DNA of 64,000 nt from Ochotona curzoniae (taxonomy: Eukaryota; Chordata; Mammalia; Lagomorpha; Ochotonidae): contig NW_024464918.1 of the NCBI RefSeq assembly GCF_017591425.1, positions 25,138,001 through 25,202,000 of the forward strand, in the 5' to 3' direction. Below are positions 52,641 to 61,348 of this stretch, piece after piece (the stretch's first letter is position 1; each line of letters starts with the position of its first letter). The notes under the pieces are model-generated. The model worked only from the letters and a program-made list of their open reading frames with translations, made no database searches and was not told the origin of the DNA. Position numbers and translations under genes: made by a program.

Positions 52641-53260
52641 ACTTTTTTTTATTTTACTTCTTCTTATTATTATTATTATCATTTTATGTTACAGTTCCAT
52701 AGGCCCTGGAATTTTGCCTTACCCTCCTCTCCAATCCTCTTCCCCCTCACTAAGTTCCCCTATATTATTACTATAGTATAGTTCTAATAATATAATAATA
52801 TAGTATAGAACTATATTATTACTATAGTATAGTTCTTCATAAACAGTCATATGTCCATCATTGTGGGCATGGACAATGACAGAGAGTCCAGCATCCCATT
52901 TTCAAGATACAGTAAACAATTTCATTGGGAGTCCATCTTTGGTCTGGAAGTAGAGATGCATGCATACTGCATTGTATCCTCACATCTGGATATGATAGTC
53001 TCCATTACACAGTTACTATACGTCCCCTTAAATGAAAATCCACAATACAAAATCAACAGCAGGAAAAAAAAATTGAAATTTACAAAGCCATAAAGTTAAG
53101 AAGCAGTAAAAAAGTAATTAAGTTAATGAAGTTAAGTAACATGCTACTGAATGACTAATGTGTTTCTGAAAAGATGAAGAAAATGATACTACTGTATGAC
53201 CTATGAGTCACTGAAGAATTTAATATGAAAGTGTTTTGAAGAGATGAAACTAAAAAAAAA
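52641..53260 (-). repeat. L1 3' UTR, minus strand
   Basis: Read on the minus strand this ends with a TAACATAAAATGATAATAATAATA-type tail and contains 'ccagggcctatggaactg' and 'gtgagggggaagaggattgg'. I associate this with lagomorph L1 3' ends. It contains a 26-bp AT-rich direct repeat at 52760-52785 and 52811-52836. Family assignment is from memory. Confidence 0.55.
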
Positions 53261-53264
53261 AAGT

Positions 53265-53442
53265 AAAACCCATGAGATATAGTTTCCACTGATCTTTCCT
53301 GGTGAGACGTGTTTCCTATAGGCAGCAAATAGATAGTAGTTTTTTGTTTTATCCAGTCTACTAATCTGTGATGTTTGATTAATGAGTTTAAGCCATTTAC
53401 ATTCAGGGTTACTATGTATGGGTGGTAATTTGGTCCTGTCAT
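53265..53442 (-). pseudogene. L1 ORF2 N-terminal fragment
   Basis: ORF2 of L1 encodes an endonuclease and reverse transcriptase. The minus-strand frame opens with 'MTGPNYHPYIVTLNVNGLNS' and continues with an 'HRLVDWIKQKTT' stretch, the classic start of the endonuclease domain. Roughly 55 codons remain recognisable before the sequence passes into L1 3' UTR-like DNA, so the endonuclease core, RT and C-terminus (over 1200 residues) are missing. It is non-functional. Confidence 0.8.
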
Positions 53443-53479
53443 TTTAGCAATGGGTTGTTCATGGATTTAGTCTTCTGTT

Positions 53480-54496
53480 GTTATTTTACTGGGATGTTCT
53501 TCACACTTGCCTTTGGTTTTGCTTGGTGCTATTCCTCTTCTCTGTCAAGAGAACATCTTTAAGTGTCATTTGTAGGGCAAGTTTGGTAGTTTGGTAGAGG
53601 CATATTCTTTTAACTTTACTGTGGAAAAAATTTTATTTAATTTTCAAAGACAAAGGAAAGCTTTGCTGGGTATGTTATTCTGGGCAATTTTTTGCTTTTA
53701 GAATCTGAAATATGTCGCTCCATTCTCTTCTGGATTGTAGAGTTTCCTGTGAGAAGTCAGCCATGAATTTAATTGCCATTTCTCTATATGTCAATTGATT
53801 TTTTTTTTCACGTGCACATTTGAGGATCTTTTCCTTATGCTAGATTGAAGAGAGCTTGATTATCATGTGTCTTGGTGAAGATCACTTTTGATCAACCCGG
53901 TTGGGAGTTCTGTGCCCGTCCTAGATGTTGTTTCCTAATTCTTTCTATAGATTCTCGAAAATTTCCCTAGAAATTTTCCCTCATTATTTCATTAAATGTA
54001 TTTTTAAACCCAGTTTCTGTTTCTATACCTTCTGGGACTCCCATAACTCTTCTATTTGGCCTTTTAATAGTGTCTTTCAATTCTTGAATACTTTTTTAGC
54101 TTGACCCAGCTCTACTTCCAGCTTTTTGTTTGTTTCCCCCAGGTGACAGGAAATATCTTCCAATCTTGAGATTCTTTCTTCTGCTTCCTTCATTCTATTT
54201 TGGAGTCTCTCCACTATACTTTTAATTTGCTCCACTGTATTCTTCATTTCTGATATATCAGCTTTCCTTTGATTCATTTCCAATGTGACATATTCCTTAA
54301 ATTTTTTGAATGCCTGCTTTACGTGCTTCTCATTGTTGACAGGAAGCATTATAATAAGTGTTTTGGATTCTGTATCTTCCATTTTCTCGATGTATTCCTC
54401 AATTAACTCTGAGGTTGGCAAAGGGTTTTGCTCCTTTGCAGGGGAGTCTTCAGTAATATTCATTGTGCCTTTGTTTCTTCTTTTGCTCTTGGTCAT
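53480..54496 (-). pseudogene. L1 ORF1 (RNA-binding protein), broken
   Basis: L1 ORF1 encodes the trimeric nucleic-acid chaperone of the L1 particle. The N-terminal 139 codons (54077-54496) are open. They hold a basic start (MTKSKRRNKG) and a long coiled coil with heptads around 'ERLQNRMKEAEERISRLEDI'. Beyond the stop near 54077, the RRM and C-terminal domain can still be read in shifted frames; for example, an 'MADFSQETLQSRREWSDIF' block is homologous to the conserved C-terminal domain. Stops and frameshifts break it. It lies just upstream of the ORF2 start, in the normal L1 order. Confidence 0.8.
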
Positions 54497-55100
54497 TATA
54501 CTTCTGGTTAGCAGATTCTTCTTCTTGGGGCAGGTTTCTAAGGATGGGGAAGAGAGGGATGGAGGGAGGAATGTGTTATTGACACCTGATTATCAACACC
54601 CTCAGAAAGCTGCTTACAGTCCACCTGCTAACCCTTTCACCCTAGCCTCTCCGATCAACTAAAGGATGCTGAGTCTCCAGGCTGGACGAGGGGCAGGATT
54701 GTTTGCTTTGTATCTAGGGGAAACACTGCAGCCCCTGCTCACTGAGTTTCCTGTAAGTGGAAGAGCGATGTCATGGCATTCAAGGCTGGTGGTAAACAGG
54801 CTTCGTGGTAAGCCATTAGTGGCACAACCCATGTTACGCCCAGTGTCAGATATGTCCCCAACCCCTTCCACAAGGCATCTCAGACACAATGCATCCCTCA
54901 GCCTTCTTCTGAAGGCTCCAGGACTGAAAACACTAACATGAGGCTCCTTTCAGGACACTGCTTTCCAGGCAGAGCTTCCAAGTCACTCCTCATCTAGCCA
55001 GCAGTGTTTTTCTGGTCTGAGTTGAGAAGTCAAATGGAGTACTTTGTATGGAGAAGTTTGCAGGGATGTTTTCAGGGACCTCACTAAGTGACTGACTACT
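54497..55100 (-). repeat. Probable L1 5' UTR
   Basis: This lies directly upstream of the ORF1 start on the minus strand and has a more GC-rich composition than the flanks. I infer L1 5' UTR from position only, and the 5' boundary is a guess. The open frames in it have no domain. Confidence 0.4.
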
Positions 55101-56889
55101 GTCATTTCTTCAAGACCTGAAACTGAGTAAGCAGGAGACAATGAGGTTCCAGGGCCCATAGTGTCCACAGATCAGAAACCTCTTTCCTAAGCCCATGGAA
55201 ATAGGAGCCAGACTCAGGAAGGGGAGTGTGGCTTTTGGACAGCAAGAGAGAGAGACTCCTGGAAATTGCACTGTCAGTTACAGCCCTCCTTCTTTCTGCT
55301 TGTTCCTGACATGACACTGTCAAGAAGGTCTCGAGTACCTGATGCAAGTCTTCTCACCATTTCTAGAAAAAAAAAATCTCCTCAGCCAGAAATGTTTCGC
55401 TGGATTCCTCTGTATTTACACCAGATGGATTCATTCCCATATAATCCACCCACTCAGTCATATTGTATCAGTTCATCCGCTGCCTAACTTTCTCACTTAA
55501 TGAACATCTGTTGAGCCCCTCTATGGGCTTTTAGGATATCAGCTGTGAGCAAGAGATGCTTTTCTTCTCCTGCCAATGTCACCGTATTGTCACTCCTACC
55601 CAAACAGCCTGTGTTAAGCACCTATTATGTGTTAGGCCTTTTTCTAACCATTTTATGCATATTAGCTCATGAATCCTTAGAAAGCTCCAAGAACGTTTCT
55701 ACCTTATAGGTGAGAAAATGGAGGCAGGGAAGCTAAGCAGGATTTCCCTTAGACTCCATAGCCAGCAATCTTACTGAATGGGTCCTGCTTTCAAATGCTT
55801 AACTTGTCTAGAAACCAGCCTGGAAAGCTACAATCAAAAGTCAATCAAACTTGTTATGTTATTTGGAGATATTGGTAGAACATCTAATGGTCTTAATTTT
55901 ATTGTTCTTTCCTGCTGTTCTTTCTGCTCTTTATCTCTCCTGATGCAATTTTGCTTTTATCATCAGGAAGATCCAATCAACTTGTAAACACATTTGCACA
56001 GCAGGTTTGTGGGAGTCAGGTAGTTGAGGGTGACTCATGATCAAGGTCTGACAGATAAAGACCTCCTTCCATTGAGAATGCCACATAAAAAGAAGAGTTG
56101 TCACTGCAGACATCTGTTCAGCTTCTCTGTCCACCCTGGCAGCCTTTTTGATGGCCCTGCCTGACATTTATGAACAGGAGGGCTGTACGGTGGGTAGAAC
56201 TTTAGTGACCGTGTTGGCTGCATGAAAACATGTGTGCTCAGGGAACAAACATGTTGCATAATCACCAGCCCAGAAAAGGTTAACTGCACAAAAATACCTG
56301 TTTCAGAGCAGGGCTTGTTGTCAGCTCAGTCTGTGACAGGTTCCCAGCGACCTGACTTCAGATGCCCCCGTGCCCCTACCATTACCTTGCTGTGGAGTAA
56401 ACAATTATGTTATTTTCTTTCCAGTGACATGCTCTCCTGTTGCCATGTCAGTGAGTTGGTTTATTTACAGCACTGAAGGATGAGCACTGCCTCATTGGCT
56501 CGAAGGGAAAAACACTTAAAGAGACATTTGTTTTGTCTCAGATATCTTGCTCTTCAGGTCACTTAATCTGCAGAGCAAATGTGTGGCGTAAAATGTGACC
56601 AGCCCCATTTCACAGAATGGAACACTGAATCTCAGGGAAGTCAGATGACTTGTCCAGTGGCAGTTTTCCAGAAGATGACCTGATAATATGAAGGAATCTA
56701 GTATTTTAAACCATAGAGTGAACCTTTAAAAAGTGTTGATACAAAACAAACTGTATTGCCAGCTCATGCTCGGCAGATGCTGAGGACGAGGGGTTGTGGA
56801 GGGGCACATTCTTTTGAGCATGCATTTGCTTTTCATAAAGTAGCTCCGATACATTTCCATCCACCTAGTGGTATTTTCAAATCAGTATC
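55101..56889. other. Intergenic DNA with MIR relics
   Basis: MIR cores are visible at about 55605-55785 ('cctattatgtgttaggcc', 'ataggtgagaaaatggagg') and at about 56550-56680 ('ccccatttcacagaatgg'). No gene is supported. The last five bases before the provirus, GTATC at 56885-56889, are the left target-site duplication. Confidence 0.5.
56885..56889. other. Target-site duplication, left copy (GTATC)
   Basis: GTATC sits immediately before the LTR terminal TG in window orientation and is repeated at 63700-63704. Five or six bp is usual for class II retroviruses. The next base outward differs on the two sides, so five is the duplication length given TG...CA ends. Confidence 0.9.
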
Positions 56890-57288
56890 TGTTGGCAACG
56901 CCCGCGTTGCCAAGTACCCCGAGCCCCGAGTCGAGCGGAGGGACTAGGGTTATGAGACAGACAAGACAGACAACACACAACACACTGAGACTTGTTCCTG
57001 TGAAGTGAAACCTTTATTCAAAGTCAAACTCTCTTATATAGTTTGCTTGGCCCCTCCCAGGATCTTCCCAATGGTTAAGCAACACCTAAGCTCCCCCAAG
57101 GACATGCAAAAAGGGGAAGCAGGAAGGAGGGAAATTGCAGTCAGGACGTGCAAGAATGGGAGGCAGGAAGGAGGGAAATTGCAGTCAAGCCACGGGCTAA
57201 ATGTATCAGGCCATGATTGCCCTTCCTGTTACACCTTGGAGAAACAAGCTGTGCTGTGGAGTTAACCCTTGGGAGACCCGGCCGTGCA
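56890..57288 (-). repeat. 3' LTR of the provirus
   Basis: 399 bp, identical to the other LTR by eye. On the minus strand U3 starts TGCACGGCC and U5 ends GCCAACA. It carries a TATA box (57033-57040), an AATAAA signal (57013-57018), a GT-rich stretch after it (56954-56990), two 44-bp repeats in U3 (57100-57143 and 57144-57187), and a perfect inverted repeat at the U5 end (56892-56901 and 56904-56913). In this copy the AATAAA would end the viral transcript. Confidence 0.97.
57013..57018 (-). terminator. Polyadenylation signal AATAAA (3' LTR)
   Basis: TTTATT on the plus strand reads AATAAA on the minus strand. A GT-rich stretch lies roughly 25-60 bases downstream, as cleavage factors require. 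Confidence 0.85.
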
Positions 57289-57303
57289 TGTCCCCCTTTT
57301 TTT
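57289..57303 (-). promoter_or_regulatory. Polypurine tract (plus-strand primer)
   Basis: On the minus strand seven A, five G and then ACA directly precede the 3' LTR start TGCACGG. A purine run in this position is the RNase H-resistant primer for second-strand synthesis in retroviruses. Confidence 0.92.
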
Positions 57304-57309
57304 GTTTTT

Positions 57310-57445
57310 AATGGACACCTGTCTTAGGTTGTCCAGCAGTCAGTTGATGCCTTACCCGTCATGGGGAGCCCCACCCGGGGCATGTGGGATCCCTGTCTTA
57401 GGTTGGTCATCAGCTCTGCCAGATCTTACCCGTCTCTGGCTGCCC
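57310..57445 (-). promoter_or_regulatory. CTE-like RNA export element
   Basis: Between pol and the 3' LTR the minus strand carries two copies of a motif pair. GACGGGTAAG begins at 57434 and 57360, and CCTAAGACAGG begins at 57402 and 57328. The offset is 32 bases in both copies and the period is 74. These two sequences are the conserved internal-loop bases of the type D retrovirus constitutive transport element, which binds host NXF1/TAP and exports unspliced RNA. The segments between them (57403-57424 and 57329-57350) are largely complementary, with wobbles and a few mismatches, so the whole could fold into one long hairpin with two opposed loops. Position just before the 3' LTR also matches type D viruses. 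Function is inferred. Confidence 0.85.
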
Positions 57446-57776
57446 GTTACACATCATGCTCAACCAGAATTGAGCTCTAGGATTTTCCACAGCTAAAGTC
57501 ATCACAGTTTGTCAAATGATGACCTGCTCCGGGGCTTGTTGCCTGCATAGGTGGCAAAGAGGAGTAAACAGTACTGCAATCATGGCTGTAACATCAGCCC
57601 CATGGCTAAGACTCCGCTCCATTCCTTTAACATCCCTGCTCTCAGTTAATGCCATTTCATGGGGGTAACACATATATGATGTTAAATTGAGGGAGTAGCT
57701 GGAGATCTGCATTTCTCATGGGCAGGATGCCAGGAAGTTGCACCACTGCTGTCAGGGTGTCTTCCTCCCAATGCCT
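57446..57776 (-). other. Pol-to-CTE spacer, site of the missing env
   Basis: About 330 bp separate the pol stop from the CTE-like element. It holds one short frame (57512-57712, 66 codons) with a weak hydrophobic stretch. It could be an env remnant, but I see no fusion peptide, Cys-rich motif, or other Env signature, so I make no such call. No env gene can be placed anywhere in the element. Confidence 0.6.
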
Positions 57777-60392
57777 TCATTTTGCAAGAACATCATTCGG
57801 AGTGGGATCATGCTGAGTTGGAGCCAAGGAGATTTGTCGTGTAAGTCTCTCGGGAACCCATCTCGGTGATTCTTCATCCTGAGGAAAAACACAAACAGAG
57901 CCTCGCCCCCATGTTAGTACTGGATCTGGTCCCCGCCATTTATTTGTGGCCAGATCTTTCCATTTTACTTGGCCTTTATTCTCATTAGCAGAGCGTAGCC
58001 AATGGCGCTCTGCAGGAACTACATCATTGGTGACAGTTAAAAAATTTAACACATAGATGGCGGATGCCAGTAGGGAATGGGGAGAGCTGCAATGTTCGGC
58101 CACATCCCCTTTCTTTATTTTTTCTAGATAAACTTTAAGGGTGCGATTGGCACGTTCAACAATGGCTTGACCCTGAGGATTGTAAGGGATGCCTGTTTTG
58201 TGAGTTATATTAAAATCTTTGCAGAATTTTTCAAAGCCTTGGCTAACATAAGCCGGTCCATTATCAGTCTTAATTTGTTTGGGGATCCCCATATAGGCAA
58301 AGGCCTGTAAGCAATGGGATTTAACGTCTTTTAATTTCTCTCCTGAATGAGCAGAGGCATATATTATATGGGAATAGGTGTCAACAGAAACATGCACATA
58401 TTGAAGTTTTCCAAAGGAAGGGACATGGGTAACGTCCATTTGCCACACATGATTGGGCAATAACCCTCTGGGATTAACCCCTAGGGATGGGACAGAGCAA
58501 TATTGAGCACAGACTTCACAATTGGTGACAATCTGGGTGGCTTGTTCTCTAGTCACCTTAGCATGTAGTCTTAGAGAAGCTGCATTGAGATGGAACCTTT
58601 TATGAAGGTGCACTGCCTGTTCATAAGGGTCCATAGTCAGAGATATGTGCAACACCTGAGTCAGTGCATCTGCCCGCGCATTACCCTCACTCAGGGGGCC
58701 AGGCAAGGAGGTGTGCGCTCTTATATGCCCAATAAATAAGGGATGAGTGCGCTGCCAAATCTGCTGCTGTAATTGTAAAAGAAGAAAATAAACTGAGGAG
58801 GTCGGGGCTATATAGGCTGTGGTTTCTAAAGGTAAAATAACATGAGCTACATAGCAGCTGTCTGTGTATACATTCAGGGGCTCATTATGGTAAATTTGAA
58901 TGGCAAAAAGCATAGCAGCTATTTCAGCGGCTTGAGCTGATTTGTGGGAGATGGAAACAGCCCGTTCTTCATGTCCAGAAACTATAGCAGCCTTGCCTTT
59001 AGCTGACCCATCAGTAAAAACTACACGGGCTCCTAATATGGGTTGTTGTCTAATTATTTTGGGAAAAACAACCGGATGTCTTTTGAAAAACTGTACTAAG
59101 GGATGGGAAGGATAATGATTAATTAACTGAGAAGAAACCGTGGCACAAAAGACAGACCAATCATCAATATTATTTTGTAGCCATGTCACCTGTTGGGAAT
59201 CATAGGGAATGGAGATGAAATCAGGATATTTCCCAAAAATCTGCAGGCTGATCTTGCATGCCTTATACAACAAAGATATAACAGCAGTGGGATAGGATTG
59301 CACAATTTGTCTAGTGGATGCTGGGGAGTGGACCCAATATATAGGTCCAGTTTGCCAAAACACTGCTGTAGGCGCGTGATTGGAAGGAAAAACCAACAAC
59401 CGCATTGGCGCCTTATAATCCACATAACTAACATGAGCATTCTGAATGGCATGCTGGACTAGCTGCAGACATTCCCTGCCTTCTTTGGACAGTTGTCGGG
59501 GTGAGGAAGGATCTGGATCACCTTTAAGAATATCAAAAAGGGGCTTGAGTTGCCCAGTAGAAATGTGCAAAATTGGCCGGATCCAATTGATATCACCTAA
59601 CAAACTCTGCAAATCATTCAAGGTTTTCACATCACTTAATCTGATGGTCAAATTCTGAGGGGTGACACCAGTTGGCAAAAGCTGATGGCCTAAATACTGA
59701 TAAGGAAAATCTGTCTGAATTTTATCCGGGGCAACAACCAATCCGGCTGTGGCTAAGGCCTGATAAATACATTGTGCTGCTAACCATAGGATGGAACGAG
59801 TTTCAGCCGCGATCAAAAGATCATCCATATAATGAATCAAATAGATATTTGGAAATTGTGATCTAATTCCTTTTAAGGCCTTATCCACATAGATCTGACA
59901 AATAGTAGAACTGTTCATCATCCCCTGAGGGAGGACAACCCAATGGAAACGTTGGGAAGGGGCTTTTAGATTGATGGACGGTAAGGTAAAGGCAAAACGC
60001 GGAGCATCTTCCAGGTGCAAGGGAATGGAGAAAAAGCAGTCTTTTAAATCTAACACAAGCATATGCCAATCTTTTGGTATTCCCACAGGAGATGGCAAAC
60101 CAGGTTGCGTGGCCCCCATAGGGGCCATGACAGCATTTACTGCACGTAAATCTTGCAAAAGCCTCCAGTTGCCATTTTTCTTTTTAATAACGAAAATTGG
60201 GGTGTTCCAAGGAGAGGTGGATGGAACAATATGTCCAGCCTCAAGCTGCTCCTTTACCAATTCAATTGCAGCCTCTAATTTTTTGCTTGAAAGGGGCCAT
60301 TGTTCAACCCAAACAGGTTCATCTGTTTTCCATGTTAATTTAATGGGCTCCTCTAACTGACGAGGCTGCTCTACAATGGCCCCTGCAAAAAA
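57777..60392 (-). CDS. pol: Pol polyprotein: RT, RNase H, integrase
   Basis: Made as a Gag-Pro-Pol fusion after a second -1 frameshift at 60386-60392. The frame is open from there to the stop at 57777, about 870 codons. Counting from the in-frame codon at 60260 (residue 1), reverse transcriptase has D71 in VLDLKD, the LPQG box at 110-113 and YMDD at 144-147. RNase H has D417, E446, D467 and D531. Integrase has the zinc residues H553, H557, C581 and C584, then D609, D666 and E702 with exactly 35 residues between the last two, and a C-terminal basic domain (about 763-810). It copies viral RNA to DNA and inserts it in the genome. No internal stop and no missing catalytic residue are visible. LPQG is followed by MMNSST, where betaretroviruses usually have K and P. 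No AUG is needed, since entry is by frameshifting. Confidence 0.96.
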   Translation of the reverse strand, partial: FFAGAIVEQPRQLEEPIKLTWKTDEPVWVEQWPLSSKKLEAAIELVKEQLEAGHIVPSTSPWNTPIFVIKKKNGNWRLLQDLRAVNAVMAPMGATQPGLPSPVGIPKDWHMLVLDLKDCFFSIPLHLEDAPRFAFTLPSINLKAPSQRFHWVVLPQGMMNSSTICQIYVDKALKGIRSQFPNIYLIHYMDDLLIAAETRSILWLAAQCIYQALATAGLVVAPDKIQTDFPYQYLGHQLLPTGVTPQNLTIRLSDVKTLNDLQSLLGDINWIRPILHISTGQLKPLFDILKGDPDPSSPRQLSKEGRECLQLVQHAIQNAHVSYVDYKAPMRLLVFPSNHAPTAVFWQTGPIYWVHSPASTRQIVQSYPTAVISLLYKACKISLQIFGKYPDFISIPYDSQQVTWLQNNIDDWSVFCATVSSQLINHYPSHPLVQFFKRHPVVFPKIIRQQPILGARVVFTDGSAKGKAAIVSGHEERAVSISHKSAQAAEIAAMLFAIQIYHNEPLNVYTDSCYVAHVILPLETTAYIAPTSSVYFLLLQLQQQIWQRTHPLFIGHIRAHTSLPGPLSEGNARADALTQVLHISLTMDPYEQAVHLHKRFHLNAASLRLHAKVTREQATQIVTNCEVCAQYCSVPSLGVNPRGLLPNHVWQMDVTHVPSFGKLQYVHVSVDTYSHIIYASAHSGEKLKDVKSHCLQAFAYMGIPKQIKTDNGPAYVSQGFEKFCKDFNITHKTGIPYNPQGQAIVERANRTLKVYLEKIKKGDVAEHCSSPHSLLASAIYVLNFLTVTNDVVPAERHWLRSANENKGQVKWKDLATNKWRGPDPVLTWGRGSVCVFPQDEESPRWVPERLTRQISLAPTQHDPTPNDVLAK

Positions 60393-61348
60393 TGTCCTAA
60401 GCCTGTTCTATCCCCTGGGCTACGAACTTCAATCTTTTTATCACAGACTGGTTGGGGGTCACCTTGAAGATGTCTGCCCAAGCCCTTTCCAGGAAAGTAT
60501 CCTTGTCTATTAAGCATATTTGGCACAGGCTGAGAGGTCAACACAACATTCATGGCACTCAGCAAATCTCGTCCCCACAGGTTAATAGGAATATGTGGTA
60601 AAACATATGGCTGGAAAATTCCTGAATGACCCTCTTGATCCTTCCACCTTAACAACCTAGCACTTTTCTGTGGTTGAGAAGTTCCTATCCCTTGGAGAAC
60701 GGTTGGGGTGGCCTCTAACGGCCAGGAGCTTGGCCACATTGCCTGGGATATAACTGTAGTATCTGCCCCAGTATCAAGTAATCCTGTGAATTTTCTCCCT
60801 TCTATCTCTAACTGCAAGGTAGGTCGGGTTTGCATGTCGGAGACCCAACATGCCAAGGGGCCGGAATCACCAAAGCCTCCTTGTCTATCTCTTTTATGAA
60901 TAGGGTTGTCTGTTGGAACCTTAGGGATCAAGATCAGCTGGGCAAATCTCGCTCCTGGTGGAATGATGATAGTGCCTTTGGCTGATTCTACCATGACTTC
61001 TATTTCTGCGGGGGTATCCTCATCTATCACTCCTGGGAGTACTCTGATTCCATGCATGGTAGCACTGCTTCTTCCTAGGATCAGGCCCAAGGTATTCTTA
61101 GGCAAGGGGCCCCTGACTCCTGTCTTTATCCGCTGGGGCCCCAGGAGTGGGGTCAATACCTCTCCGGAGGCGGCACAGAGGTCCAGTCCTGCGCTACCTG
61201 GTGTTGCTCTGAGGAGAGTTGAGATGTCTGCATTCCTTGCCGTGGGAGCGGGACTCTGAAAGTTGGTACTGTTCCAGAAGCTACAGGTGTCTGCTGGGCT
61301 CCGTACACCTGAGGTTGGGGGGCCCGGAGCGGGCCCCTGACCCCGTTT
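60371..61348 (-). CDS. pro: Pro: dUTPase and aspartic protease with G-patch
   Basis: Translated by -1 frameshift from gag at 61345-61351; the frame is open from there to the stop at 60371. Numbered from codon 61156 (residue 1): dUTPase motif 1 (AGLDLCAA) lies just upstream, motif 2 GRSS at 28-31, motif 3 GVIDEDT at 42-48, motif 4 PPGARFAQL at 66-74, and motif 5 GGFGDSG at 93-99. The retropepsin active site LLDTGAD is at 126-132, the flap region near 154-163, GRDLL at 195-199, and a G-patch (GYFPGKGLGRHLQG) at 219-232. dUTPase keeps uracil out of viral DNA; the protease matures the polyproteins. Odd point: motif 3 usually has D-Y-x-G-E and here has D-T-P-A-E, so the tyrosine that stacks on the nucleotide is replaced. 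The protease looks intact. Dut-PR-G-patch in one frame is diagnostic of betaretrovirus-like elements. Confidence 0.95.
   Translation of the reverse strand, partial: KRGQGPAPGPPTSGVRSPADTCSFWNSTNFQSPAPTARNADISTLLRATPGSAGLDLCAASGEVLTPLLGPQRIKTGVRGPLPKNTLGLILGRSSATMHGIRVLPGVIDEDTPAEIEVMVESAKGTIIIPPGARFAQLILIPKVPTDNPIHKRDRQGGFGDSGPLACWVSDMQTRPTLQLEIEGRKFTGLLDTGADTTVISQAMWPSSWPLEATPTVLQGIGTSQPQKSARLLRWKDQEGHSGIFQPYVLPHIPINLWGRDLLSAMNVVLTSQPVPNMLNRQGYFPGKGLGRHLQGDPQPVCDKKIEVRSPGDRTGLGHFLQGPL
60386..60392 (-). promoter_or_regulatory. Pro-pol -1 frameshift site (T TTT TTG)
   Basis: On the minus strand the pro codons CAT TTT TTG form the X XXY YYZ heptamer T TTT TTG. It lies five codons before the pro stop codon (60371-60373). 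The pol frame is open across it in the -1 register. It therefore sits exactly where pro and pol overlap. Confidence 0.88.

Noticed and set aside
57512..57712. 66-codon frame considered as an env remnant
   Set aside because: One weak hydrophobic stretch only. There is no fusion peptide, CX6CC-type motif or other Env hallmark, so it is reported as spacer.
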